Positions 26,081 through 34,279 of a stretch of 49,971 bases of DNA are shown here, in pieces. The first letter of the stretch is position 1; every line of letters begins with the position of its first letter. The notes under the pieces were generated by a model that was given only the letters and a program-made list of their open reading frames with translations, did not search any database and was not told the origin of the DNA. A program made the position numbers and the translations under genes. Source of the stretch: Phocaeicola plebeius (lineage in GTDB: Bacteria > Bacteroidota > Bacteroidia > Bacteroidales > Bacteroidaceae); NCBI GenBank assembly GCA_022767125.1, contig JALEPZ010000006.1, forward strand, positions 1-49,971. Reading direction: 5' to 3'.

Positions 26081-26332
26081 TTATTTCTTGATGCGGTTGT
26101 AACGGCTCATGAACTTGTCCACACGACCTGCAGTGTCCACCAACTTCGACTTACCGGTATAGAAGGGGTGAGAACTGGAAGAGATTTCCAACTTTACGCA
26201 GGGATAAGTCTCGCCTTCGAATTCTACAGTGTCCTTGGTGGCGCAAGTAGAACGAGACAGGAACATGTCGCCGTTCGACATGTCTTTAAATACTACCGGA
26301 CGGTAGTTTTCAGGATGAATGCCTTTTTTCAT
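26081..26332 (-). CDS. rpmE2: 50S ribosomal protein L31 type B
   Basis: 83 aa, typical for type B L31 ([40 protein letters not shown]). It lacks the CxxC zinc motifs of type A; only single cysteines (STCATK, YPCVK) remain. It is a surface protein of the large ribosomal subunit. It is monocistronic, with a -7 element upstream and a strong terminator downstream. Confidence 0.97.
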   Translation of the reverse strand: MKKGIHPENYRPVVFKDMSNGDMFLSRSTCATKDTVEFEGETYPCVKLEISSSSHPFYTGKSKLVDTAGRVDKFMSRYNRIKK

Positions 26333-26414
26333 TTCAGTATATACTTTTATTGTTATTATTCCTAATAATATAGTTGGTAACGCGTAAACGTGTGTAATGG
26401 TCGTTTTCGGGGTG

Positions 26415-26422
26415 CAAAGATA
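26415..26422 (-). promoter_or_regulatory. -7 element (TATCTTTG) for rpmE2
   Basis: On the minus strand TATCTTTG lies 82 bp upstream of the start codon. The long AT-rich leader between could carry autoregulatory structure, but none stands out. Confidence 0.5.
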
Positions 26423-26536
26423 CGGCTTTTATTTGAAACAGAAAAAGTTTTCACTTATTTTTTTGTTTTTCTGTCAAAAGAGCCGGTCATGAAACCGTTT
26501 CCTCCCTGCCGGCACAAAATTATTCTGGCTCTATCA

Positions 26537-26567
26537 TTGCACAGATTACAAATATTCCCTACTTTTG
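26537..26567 (+). promoter_or_regulatory. Promoter of the cytochrome maturation genes
   Basis: TTG at 26537-26539, a 20-bp spacer and TACTTTTG at 26560-26567 form a textbook Bacteroidales promoter. The -7 ends only 7 bp before the ATG at 26575, so the mRNA would be leaderless or nearly so. Confidence 0.7.
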
Positions 26568-26574
26568 CCGCCAA

Positions 26575-27396
26575 ATGAAGAGTATGACAAAAGGATGGTT
26601 CCTCTACCTGCTAAGTGCCACACTGATAGAAGTGTGGACGGGACATGCAGACCTACAGCTACTGGCCTTTCCCGTAGGGATCGCCTTGGGAGTAGCCGCA
26701 CTGGCCGTTTTATTTGTGCTCGACCGGGAACAGGGCAACCACCCGTGGCTGCGCAGCCTCCGTTCTCCCCGCATGGCCGGCTGGCTGCTGGCACTGCTCA
26801 CCCTGGGGTGCATCATCGGCGGCTGCCTGCCCGCAGCCAGCAGTTTCCAGACCTCCTGGCCGTTCATCGCCTTGCTCGCAGCCTTGTTTGTCCACCTCAC
26901 CTTACTGCTGCTCCACCGGCTGCGCCGCTTCTGCTGGAAGCGCGACGGTACCTTCCTGTTGATTCACGGAGGGCTATGGCTGGCATTGAGCGGCGGAATG
27001 CTGGGAGCCGGCGACACGGACGAGTTGCGCATACGGGTGGGACAAGAGGAGCCGGTGACGACCGGAGTGAATGCCCAGGGCCGTCTGAAACCGCTGGGCC
27101 ACGCACTGCAACTGAAAGAGTTCCACATAGAGACCCATCCCACCGACGGGTTTCCCGTGCAATACACCGCTGCCGTATGGGTCGACAACACCCCTGTCCG
27201 GCTGGCGGTGAACAGTCCCTACGCTGTCCGTCCGGGCGAGGACCTCTACCTCATGAGTTTCGACCCCGCCGGCGCGACGGGCGAAGCCGCCTTCTGCATC
27301 CTCCTGCTGGTGCGCCAGCCGTGGAAATACCCTTTGCTGGCAGGCATTCTCCTGCTCATGGCCGGAGTGGCCCGGATGATGTGGAAACAACCCTGA
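26575..27396 (+). CDS. ResB/Ccs1-like cytochrome c biogenesis membrane protein
   Basis: 273 aa. Hydrophobic segments lie near residues 8-25, 28-47, 68-85, 95-113, 128-145 (IHGGLWLALSGGML) and at the C-terminus (YPLLAGILLLMAGVARMMW), with a periplasmic domain between the last two. This matches a short ResB-like partner of the System II haem-attachment machinery. The next gene, 25 bp downstream, encodes the CcsA partner. The start at 26575 is close to the promoter; an alternative ATG lies three codons in (26584). Confidence 0.8.
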   Translation: MKSMTKGWFLYLLSATLIEVWTGHADLQLLAFPVGIALGVAALAVLFVLDREQGNHPWLRSLRSPRMAGWLLALLTLGCIIGGCLPAASSFQTSWPFIALLAALFVHLTLLLLHRLRRFCWKRDGTFLLIHGGLWLALSGGMLGAGDTDELRIRVGQEEPVTTGVNAQGRLKPLGHALQLKEFHIETHPTDGFPVQYTAAVWVDNTPVRLAVNSPYAVRPGEDLYLMSFDPAGATGEAAFCILLLVRQPWKYPLLAGILLLMAGVARMMWKQP

Positions 27397-27421
27397 CAAC
27401 CCTCTAAAAACGGAAAGTAAC

Positions 27422-28207
27422 ATGGTAACCTGGACTATTTATCTGCCGTTCGCCCTCTGCGCCATCGGATGTTGGCTGGCGGGTGCCCTATTGGCCCTCC
27501 GCCGGCAGGCCGGACGCAGCCGCACCAGCCTGGCGGCCACCGCCATAGGACTGGCTGTTTATGCCTCTTTCATCGTCGGCCTGTGGCTCAGCCTGGAGCG
27601 GCCTCCCCTCCGTACGCTGGGAGAGACCCGCCTGTGGTATTCCTTGTTCATGATCGCCTCGGGATGGATGGTATATTTCCGCTGGCACTACCGGTGGATT
27701 CCCCTGTTCTCCCTCCTGGTGGCTGCCGTTTTCATCGTCATCAACCTCCTCCGTCCGGACATCCACGACCGCAGCCTGATGCCCGCCCTGCAAAGCCTTT
27801 GGTTCGTGCCCCACGTAACGGTCTACATGTTTTCCTACAGCGTGTTCGGCTGTGCCTTCCTGCTGGCACTGGCCGGCATCGGGAGACGCACGCCGGCCTA
27901 CCTGCCGTCGGCCGACCGGCTGGTGAACATCGGCATGGCCTTCCTCACCTTCGGCATGTTGTCGGGCTGCATCTGGGCCAAGCAGGCATGGGGCAGCTAC
28001 TGGAGCTGGGACCCGAAAGAGACCTGGGCCGCCGCCACCTGGTGCGCCTACCTGGTCTATATCCACCGGCGGCGGAACCCGGCCAGTACACGGCAGTTCA
28101 CGATCACTTACGGCTGGCTGATTGTCGGCTTCCTGCTGCTGCAGATGTGCTGGTACGGCGTGAACTTCCTGCCTGCCGCCTCCCGGAGCCTGCATAGTTA
28201 CAACTGA
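27422..28207 (+). CDS. CcsA/ResC-family haem-handling protein
   Basis: 261 aa with about eight membrane spans. The tryptophan-rich WWD-type haem-binding motif is WGSYWSWDPKETWAAATWCA, flanked by membrane-facing histidines (FVPHVTVYMF and the C-terminal SLHSYN). With the ResB-like protein it moves haem across the membrane and attaches it to CxxCH motifs. The next gene encodes a triheme c-type cytochrome, the likely client. Confidence 0.92.
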   Translation: MVTWTIYLPFALCAIGCWLAGALLALRRQAGRSRTSLAATAIGLAVYASFIVGLWLSLERPPLRTLGETRLWYSLFMIASGWMVYFRWHYRWIPLFSLLVAAVFIVINLLRPDIHDRSLMPALQSLWFVPHVTVYMFSYSVFGCAFLLALAGIGRRTPAYLPSADRLVNIGMAFLTFGMLSGCIWAKQAWGSYWSWDPKETWAAATWCAYLVYIHRRRNPASTRQFTITYGWLIVGFLLLQMCWYGVNFLPAASRSLHSYN

Positions 28208-28238
28208 ATCTTATGTATCATTTTAAAACAATAACCGT

Positions 28239-29633
28239 ATGAAAAAGTCAAGTAAAATCATCGTCGGTGCAGCCGTGGTGGTGGCAGGTCTGGCCATTAC
28301 GTACCGGGCTGTCAACCAGGCTCCCGACGCGTCATTGCCCGCCAACGAGCAAATGACGCAGATGCTGAACGACGGCGGCTGTGTGTTCTGTCACACGGAA
28401 AGCCCGTCGCTGCCCTTCTACTCCAGTTTCCCGGTAGCGAAGTCACTCATCGCTAAGCACGTGGAAGAAGGCTACAAATCGTTCGACATAGCTCCCATGA
28501 TGGAAGCCATCGCACAGGGCAAAGCCGTGAACGAAGTAGACCTGGCCAAAGTGGAGAAATGTATCCTCGACGGCACCATGCCGCTCCATTCCTACGCCAT
28601 GGTGCACTGGGGTTCCTCACTGACCTCCGCCAAGACCGACCGGGCCCTGGGCTGGATCAAGCTCCACCGCGAGCAGTTCTATCCGAACCTGCTGGCCGCC
28701 GAGGAATTCAGGAACGAACCGATACGCCCCATTCCCGATGCCGTTCCCGTGGATGAGAACAAGGTGCAACTGGGTAAGGAGCTCTACCACGACACCCGCC
28801 TGTCGGGCGACGGCACTGTCTCCTGCGCCTCCTGCCACGCCATCGAGACGGCCGGTGTAGACAACCACCAGTATTCCGACGGTATCAACGGACTGCTGGG
28901 CGGCATCAACGCACCCACCTCCTACAATGCAGTGTTCAACTTCGTGCAGTTCTGGGACGGACGTGCCGCCACCCTGGCCGACCAGGCAGCCGGCCCTCCC
29001 CTCAATCCGGTGGAGATGGGGTCTGCCTCGTTCGATGAAATTGCCCAGCGCATCGCCCAAGACAGCGAGTTCACCCAGCGTTTCTGCGCAGTCTATCCCG
29101 AAGGCCTGAACGAAAAGACCATCACGGATGCCATCGCCGAATACGAAAAGACCCTCATCACGCCCAACTCCCCCTTCGACCGCTACCTGAAGGGCGACCA
29201 GCAGGCCCTGACGGCCGAACAGATAGAGGGATATGCCCTCTTCAAGGACTATAAGTGCGCCACCTGCCATGCCGGCGTGAACATGGGCGGACTGTCTTAC
29301 GAACTGATGGGCCAGCGCGCCAACTACTTCCAGGACCGCGAGCTGAACGCCAAGTCGGGCCTCACCGACTCCGACAACGGCCGCTGGGCACAGACCGGAG
29401 TGGAGCGCGACCGCTACCGCTTCAAGACCCCGACGCTGCGCAACGTAGCCCTGACCTGGCCCTACTACCACGACGGCAGTGTGGCCACGCTGGAAGAAGC
29501 CATCCGCATGATGGCCGAATATCAGGTAGGGCGCCAGATGCCGGAGGCAGAGGTACAGAAAGTCAAGTCGTTCCTCGATGCCCAGACCGGACAGTACCAG
29601 GGACAGACACTGACCAATGCCAACCCCCGCTAA
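28239..29633 (+). CDS. Triheme cytochrome c peroxidase with N-terminal haem-binding domain
   Basis: 464 aa with an N-terminal signal anchor (MKKSSKIIVGAAVVVAGLAI). Three CxxCH haem motifs are present: CVFCH (about residue 48), CASCH (about 197) and CATCH (about 344). The last two belong to the bacterial di-haem peroxidase fold, with GRAATLADQA and TPTLRNVALTWPYYHDG. The first sits in an extra N-terminal haem-binding domain (about 30-150). It should reduce hydrogen peroxide in the periplasm, the extra haem feeding electrons in. Cotranscription with the two haem-attachment genes is likely (31-bp gap). Confidence 0.93.
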   Translation: MKKSSKIIVGAAVVVAGLAITYRAVNQAPDASLPANEQMTQMLNDGGCVFCHTESPSLPFYSSFPVAKSLIAKHVEEGYKSFDIAPMMEAIAQGKAVNEVDLAKVEKCILDGTMPLHSYAMVHWGSSLTSAKTDRALGWIKLHREQFYPNLLAAEEFRNEPIRPIPDAVPVDENKVQLGKELYHDTRLSGDGTVSCASCHAIETAGVDNHQYSDGINGLLGGINAPTSYNAVFNFVQFWDGRAATLADQAAGPPLNPVEMGSASFDEIAQRIAQDSEFTQRFCAVYPEGLNEKTITDAIAEYEKTLITPNSPFDRYLKGDQQALTAEQIEGYALFKDYKCATCHAGVNMGGLSYELMGQRANYFQDRELNAKSGLTDSDNGRWAQTGVERDRYRFKTPTLRNVALTWPYYHDGSVATLEEAIRMMAEYQVGRQMPEAEVQKVKSFLDAQTGQYQGQTLTNANPR

Positions 29634-29716
29634 AAAGCGGCGGGGATTGCCACATCCACTTTACATCCAACAGGAGCAACCGGAAAAAACAAAGAAACTT
29701 CTTCACATTCCCCTTG

Positions 29717-29738
29717 CCGGTCGTTTTTTTTCGACCGG
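29717..29738. other. Perfect hairpin with an eight-T loop upstream of fba
   Basis: CCGGTCG (29717-29723) and CGACCGG (29732-29738) enclose TTTTTTTT. The T run is in the loop, not after the stem, so this is not a classical terminator. It lies between the peroxidase gene and the aldolase promoter. Confidence 0.6.
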
Positions 29739-29766
29739 TCATGGGGGTTTGTATCGCAAATTTTGT

Positions 29767-29774
29767 TACTTTTG
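29767..29774 (+). promoter_or_regulatory. -7 element (TACTTTTG) of the aldolase gene
   Basis: It is a perfect TAnnTTTG 40 bp ahead of the ATG at 29815. A TTTG at 29748-29751 is closer than usual (15-bp spacer). Confidence 0.55.
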
Positions 29775-29814
29775 CCCATGGAATTTAATCACTAACATTT
29801 ATAAATTTACAGAA

Positions 29815-30819
29815 ATGGTTAATTACAAAGATTTAGGCTTGGTAAACACCAAAGAAATGTTTGCCAAAGCAATCAAAGGCGGCTATGCTATCCCGGCTTT
29901 CAACTTCAACAACATGGAACAAATGCAGGCCATCATCAAAGCCGCAGTAGAAACTAAATCACCGGTTATCCTGCAGGTATCGAAGGGTGCACGCCAGTAC
30001 GCCAACGCTACCTTGCTCCGCTATATGGCTCAGGGTGCCGTTGAGTATGCTAAGGAATTGGGCTGCGCTCATCCCGAAATCGTTCTGCACCTCGACCACG
30101 GAGACACCTTCGAAACTTGCAAGAGCTGTATCGACTCTGGTTTCTCTTCCGTGATGATCGACGGTTCTCACCTGCCTTATGAAGAAAACGTAGCCCTGAC
30201 CAAGAAGGTCGTTGACTACGCTCACCAGTTCGACGTAACTGTAGAAGGCGAACTCGGCGTATTGGCTGGTGTAGAAGACGAAGTGTCTTCCGACCACCAC
30301 ACCTACACCGACCCCGAAGAGGTTATCGACTTCGCCACTCGCACCGGCTGCGACTCACTGGCTATCTCCATCGGTACTTCTCACGGTGCCTACAAGTTCA
30401 CTCCGGAACAGTGCCACATCGACCCGGCTACCGGCCGCATGGTTCCTCCTCCCTTGGCATTCAACGTATTGGACGCTGTAATGGAAAAGCTGCCGGGCTT
30501 CCCCATCGTATTGCACGGCTCTTCTTCTGTTCCTCAGGACGAAGTGGACACCATCAACCAGTTCGGCGGTGCCTTGAAGGCTGCCATCGGTATCCCCGAA
30601 GAAGAACTGCGTAAGGCTGCCAAGTCGGCTGTCTGCAAGATCAACATCGACTCCGACTCTCGTCTGGCCATGACAGCTGCCATCCGCAAGGTATTCGCTG
30701 AAAAGCCGGCAGAATTCGACCCCCGCAAGTACCTGGGTCCGGCTCGCGACAACATGGAAAAGCTGTACAAGCACAAAATCATCAACGTGCTGGGTTCCAA
30801 CGGCAAGCTGGCTGAATAA
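29815..30819 (+). CDS. fba: Class II fructose-bisphosphate aldolase
   Basis: 334 aa from the ATG at 29815, which matches family length; the frame upstream to 29617 runs through the promoter and is excluded. Zinc and substrate motifs are clear: VLHLDHGDTFE, SIGTSHGAYKF and VLHGSSSVP. It splits fructose 1,6-bisphosphate in glycolysis and works in reverse in gluconeogenesis. Codon choice differs slightly from the neighbours (more GCT, TCT, GTA), as expected for a highly expressed gene. A 12-bp palindrome (TTCACCGGTGAA, 30822-30833) and a terminator follow. Confidence 0.97.
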   Translation: MVNYKDLGLVNTKEMFAKAIKGGYAIPAFNFNNMEQMQAIIKAAVETKSPVILQVSKGARQYANATLLRYMAQGAVEYAKELGCAHPEIVLHLDHGDTFETCKSCIDSGFSSVMIDGSHLPYEENVALTKKVVDYAHQFDVTVEGELGVLAGVEDEVSSDHHTYTDPEEVIDFATRTGCDSLAISIGTSHGAYKFTPEQCHIDPATGRMVPPPLAFNVLDAVMEKLPGFPIVLHGSSSVPQDEVDTINQFGGALKAAIGIPEEELRKAAKSAVCKINIDSDSRLAMTAAIRKVFAEKPAEFDPRKYLGPARDNMEKLYKHKIINVLGSNGKLAE

Positions 30820-30860
30820 TTTTCACCGGTGAATGAACCCGTCGGCGCAGGCCGATGATA

Positions 30861-30911
30861 GAAAAAGCGTGTGTTCCGCCTCAATAGAGTGGGGACACAC
30901 GCTTCTTTTTG
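30861..30911. terminator. Bidirectional terminator between fba and DUF3332 gene
   Basis: AGCGTGTGT (30866-30874) pairs with ACACACGCT (30895-30903). An A run precedes it and a T run follows, so it can stop both convergent transcripts. Confidence 0.85.
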
Positions 30912-30925
30912 TTGTATCGGCTCCG

Positions 30926-31480
30926 TTATCTGGCAAGAAACAGGGAGCTGCTGCCGGTCTTGGCATGCGCCTCGGCCACCCCTTCCTCATTCGGGGCAAT
31001 GGTCAGCGGTGTGCCGTCCTGCTGGCGGAAGGTGATCGTACCGTCTTCGTTCATGGTGAACACCTCGTAGGACTCGGAAGCCGTCACCGCATTCCAGCTG
31101 CGGGTGGTCACGTTATACACCAGGTTGAGCGGCGTGTCTTCCTCCCCCACCTTCGTGATGGTGTAGCCGTCGGCGTTCGTGCGCACCACATAGTCACCGT
31201 GTTCCCCCTTCACCCGCTGGATGGTGCCTGCCTGGGCAACCGGATTGCTGCCTGACCAGAACTCGATGGAATTGAGCACCAGGATATCGGCCAGATAGCA
31301 CACTTCATAAATAGGGATAATATGGAACGCGCAGAACACCACTTCGTTGACAAACTTGTCTCCCACTCCCATGTTCCAGTTTCTCAACCCCGTCCACAGT
31401 CCGAACGAGCCGATACACGACGAGCACATCACGCTGCCGCCAACCAGAGCCGCAAAGGCCTTCATTCTAAAGTTCTTCAT
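30926..31480 (-). CDS. DUF3332 family lipoprotein
   Basis: 184 aa. The leader ends in the lipobox VMCSSC, followed by GSFGLWTGLRNWN, a hallmark of the DUF3332 family. One further membrane-like segment follows (FCAFHIIPIYEVCYLADILV). The rest is a beta-rich domain. The function is unknown. It is expressed as a single gene with its own -7 element at 31543-31550. Confidence 0.88.
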   Translation of the reverse strand: MKNFRMKAFAALVGGSVMCSSCIGSFGLWTGLRNWNMGVGDKFVNEVVFCAFHIIPIYEVCYLADILVLNSIEFWSGSNPVAQAGTIQRVKGEHGDYVVRTNADGYTITKVGEEDTPLNLVYNVTTRSWNAVTASESYEVFTMNEDGTITFRQQDGTPLTIAPNEEGVAEAHAKTGSSSLFLAR

Positions 31481-31542
31481 TTCTTTGTTCGTTTTTTGGA
31501 ATACTAATAAAATAAAAGGGACAAATCCTTGCCCACCAGTCG

Positions 31543-31550
31543 CAAAGATA
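31543..31550 (-). promoter_or_regulatory. -7 element (TATCTTTG) for the DUF3332 gene
   Basis: The minus-strand match to TAnnTTTG lies 62 bp upstream of the start. It is back to back with the MFS promoter at 31594. Confidence 0.5.
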
Positions 31551-31593
31551 GAAGTATTTTTCAGGATTCACCGAAGATTCTGAGGAAATTAAG

Positions 31594-31601
31594 TATCTTT
31601 G
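31594..31601 (+). promoter_or_regulatory. -7 element (TATCTTTG) for the MFS gene
   Basis: The plus-strand match lies 43 bp ahead of the ATG at 31645. No clear -33 is seen. Confidence 0.5.
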
Positions 31602-31644
31602 TCGAGATTTTCAAAGAAAAACCCTACAATAACCATAAAAACGA

Positions 31645-33006
31645 ATGAAAGAGCAAAACCAAAAAAGACTCAACGACTCCTTCGGCATGCGCTGGGGAGC
31701 CTTGGCGATTGTCGCCTTTACCATGATGGCGGCCTATTACGTGAACGATGTGGTGGCACCGCTGAAAAGTATGCTGGAAGCCTCCTCCCTGGCATGGAAC
31801 AGCAGCGAATTCGGCGTCTACACCGGTGCCTACAGTTTCCTCAATGTCTTCCTGCTGATGCTGATCTGGGGCGGACTGATTCTTGACAAGTTCGGCATCC
31901 GCTTTACCGGCAAGCTGGCCACCCTCCTGATGGTGGCAGGTACGGGACTGGAATACTATGCCATGACCGCGCTCGCCGGCGACCCCTCCACCATTATGGG
32001 GTACAAATCGAGCGTGTTCATCGCTTCGGCCGGCTATTCCATCTTCGGCGTAGGAGCGGAAGTGGCAGGCATCACCGTGACAAAGATGATTGCCAAATGG
32101 TTCCGCGGCAAGGAAATGGCTACAGCCATGGGAGTGCAGGTGGCCCTGGCCCGTGTCGGTTCGCAGGGAGCTTATGCGGTTGCCATCCCCCTGGCCCGTG
32201 CCTACGAAATCACCACCCCGGTCTTCATCGGCCTCATCTGCCTCATCGGCGGCATGATTGCCTTCTTTGCCTTCTCGGTACTCGACAAGAAGCTGGACCG
32301 CCAGATTGCCGCGACGGCCACGGAGGAGAACGAAGAGAAATTCTCCTTCAGCGATGTCAAGAGCATTGTCACCAACCCCGGTTTCTGGCTGATAGCCCTG
32401 CTGTGCGTGCTGTTCTATTCGTGTGTCTTCCCCTTCCAGAAGTTCGCGTCCGAACTGATGATCACGAAGTATGGCATCGACGAGAACGTAGCCGGCACCA
32501 TTGCCGGTCTGCCGGCCCTGGGAGCCCTGTTCCTGACCCCCGTCTTCGGCGGCATGATTGACAAACGGGGCAAGGCAGCCTCCATCATGACGCTGGGTGC
32601 CGCCATGCTGATCGGTGTCCACTGCATCTATGCCCTGCCGTTCGTCACCGCCTCGTGGATAGCCATCCTGCTGATGATTGTTCTTGGAGTGGCCTTCTCG
32701 CTGGTTCCCTCGGCCATGTGGCCCTCCGTGGCCAAGATTTTCCAGCCCCAGCAGCTGGGCACCGCCTATGCCCTGATTTTCTTCATCCAGAACATCGGCC
32801 TGTGGGGCATCCCCACCCTCATCGGTGCCGTATTGGACAATTTCTGTGTCACGGGCACTACCGCCTCGGGAGCCAAGATGTACGACTACACCCTGCCGAT
32901 GTGTATCTTCACCGGCATCGCTGTCCTCTCCATGCTGATTGCCCTTGCCCTGCGGGTGGCCGACAAGAAGTACGGCTACAAGCTGGAAGAGGCCAACATC
33001 CAGTAA
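31645..33006 (+). CDS. Major facilitator superfamily transporter
   Basis: 453 aa with about twelve membrane segments in two halves, split by a cytoplasmic loop (about residues 220-240: ATATEENEEKFSFSDVKSIV). MFS signatures include GLILDKFGIRFTGKLATLL after TM2 and MIDKRGKAASIM in the second half. The substrate cannot be read from sequence. The overall pattern resembles the MFSD1-like/oxalate-formate-type group. It is followed by a repeat element rather than an operon partner. Confidence 0.88.
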   Translation: MKEQNQKRLNDSFGMRWGALAIVAFTMMAAYYVNDVVAPLKSMLEASSLAWNSSEFGVYTGAYSFLNVFLLMLIWGGLILDKFGIRFTGKLATLLMVAGTGLEYYAMTALAGDPSTIMGYKSSVFIASAGYSIFGVGAEVAGITVTKMIAKWFRGKEMATAMGVQVALARVGSQGAYAVAIPLARAYEITTPVFIGLICLIGGMIAFFAFSVLDKKLDRQIAATATEENEEKFSFSDVKSIVTNPGFWLIALLCVLFYSCVFPFQKFASELMITKYGIDENVAGTIAGLPALGALFLTPVFGGMIDKRGKAASIMTLGAAMLIGVHCIYALPFVTASWIAILLMIVLGVAFSLVPSAMWPSVAKIFQPQQLGTAYALIFFIQNIGLWGIPTLIGAVLDNFCVTGTTASGAKMYDYTLPMCIFTGIAVLSMLIALALRVADKKYGYKLEEANIQ

Positions 33007-33039
33007 TTCGGGAGAGGCGGCTGTTTCGCTTCCGCGCCA

Positions 33040-33196
33040 TCCGCCTGTCCCCACCCCAAAAACCTTGGGCCACCTATCCAACTGTCATGCTGAACGGAGT
33101 GAAGCATCTGAATACATCCACTTGGTGCAAACAGATTTCTCACTCCGTTCGAAATGACAGGAAAAGAGGAAAGCGGCAAACCATGCTAGGACAGCC
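33040..33196. repeat. Composite element with hairpin doublet (copy at 33 kb)
   Basis: Hairpin units at 33084-33110 (plus, GCT type) and 33132-33158 (minus, TTC type) are separated by a 21-nt linker. The left flank (CCTTGGGCC...CCTATCCAACT) and right flank (AGGACAGCCT) match the outer parts of the 46-kb copies. It fills most of the gap between the MFS gene and the DUF4831 gene. Confidence 0.85.
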
Positions 33197-33219
33197 TGGG
33201 GGGAGGAGCGAAACAGTCC

Positions 33220-34272
33220 TCAGTCCTTATCAATCTTCAGCACGGCCCCGGTAGCCGGCTGGAAGACCACGCGGGTATTGATTTTCGCATCGAAGAGCTT
33301 GGTCACCAGCGTTTCGGTCGTGCCGAACTGGGTGACGGGGAGCTCCCCTTCGAAGAGCGGCTCACCGGCATAGACCACCTTCACCACCCCTTTGCCGGGA
33401 ATGTTATACAGCACACCGTCGGGACGCTTCTTCTGCTTGACTTCTTCCGCCACCACCGGCAGGGGTGCCTTGCTTCCTACATTTATATAAATGGGCTCGC
33501 CGGCCAGATCATCTTCCGCCAATACCCCCAGACAGGTAGAGAAGCGGGCCACCACCTTGTCCGTGAGCTGGTCCTCGGGATGAATATAGAACGTAAAGAC
33601 CCGGTCCTCCCGGTCGGTCGTGCCGGTAAACAGCTCCAGCATCGCCTTCTCCTGGCGGTCGAGGTTGTCCATAATCAGTTTCAGCGACGCCCCGTCCTTC
33701 GGCATGGTGTCGGCCTGCCCCCGCAGAATCAGGTTACGGCTTTCGCGGATATTGTAGATGTCCTTGGCCGTCAGTTCCGCCATCTTGGCCGTCGATCCCG
33801 CCATCAGGATTTCCTCCGTCATGAAGTTGCGCGGATTCTCGTGCGGCTGCGGCCGTTCCAGCACATACTCCGGCAAGGCATGGGCCGATCCCTCTCCCTG
33901 GGCGTTGATGGCCCGGATGATGCCGTTGTCCGTCAAGTCCACTTTCGACAACACCTCCTTGTCCTTCAGTTTCACGATATAGGCCTTGGTCGAATCGGGC
34001 ACGCCCACCGAACAGACATCCACCTGCTTGATTTCCCAGTGCGTTTCCGGCTCGGCCGTCACATTGGCCAGCCGGAGGTAGCGGTTGGCATACTGGCACA
34101 GTTCGCCCGGCCGGTACGTCACCCGGGTAGCGATCACGTTCACAGCCAGGGCCGTTTTCGGCAGGAAGTAGACCACCCCCTCCCCTTCGCCCGGCACATA
34201 GGTATTGATTTCCTGGGCCGGAAGACTGGCGCAGGCCAGCAGTCCGGCCACCATTGCAAAGCTCTTTTTCAT
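33220..34272 (-). CDS. DUF4831 family secreted protein
   Basis: 350 aa with a signal peptide (MKKSFAMVAGLLACASLPAQ) followed by EINTYVPGEGEGVVYFLPKT, typical of the DUF4831 family in Bacteroidales. The function is unknown. It starts 7 bp after the stop of nnrDE and is probably translated from the same message. Confidence 0.85.
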   Translation of the reverse strand: MKKSFAMVAGLLACASLPAQEINTYVPGEGEGVVYFLPKTALAVNVIATRVTYRPGELCQYANRYLRLANVTAEPETHWEIKQVDVCSVGVPDSTKAYIVKLKDKEVLSKVDLTDNGIIRAINAQGEGSAHALPEYVLERPQPHENPRNFMTEEILMAGSTAKMAELTAKDIYNIRESRNLILRGQADTMPKDGASLKLIMDNLDRQEKAMLELFTGTTDREDRVFTFYIHPEDQLTDKVVARFSTCLGVLAEDDLAGEPIYINVGSKAPLPVVAEEVKQKKRPDGVLYNIPGKGVVKVVYAGEPLFEGELPVTQFGTTETLVTKLFDAKINTRVVFQPATGAVLKIDKD

Positions 34273-34279
34273 ACAGCGG

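Noticed and set aside
29617..29814. N-terminal extension of the aldolase
   Set aside because: It runs across a hairpin and the -7 element; the ATG at 29815 gives the usual family length.
32976..33179. Small ORFs through the repeat (translations with NEVRNL or HSVQHD)
   Set aside because: They are translated hairpin repeats, found in several frames at each copy, with no start or promoter context of their own.
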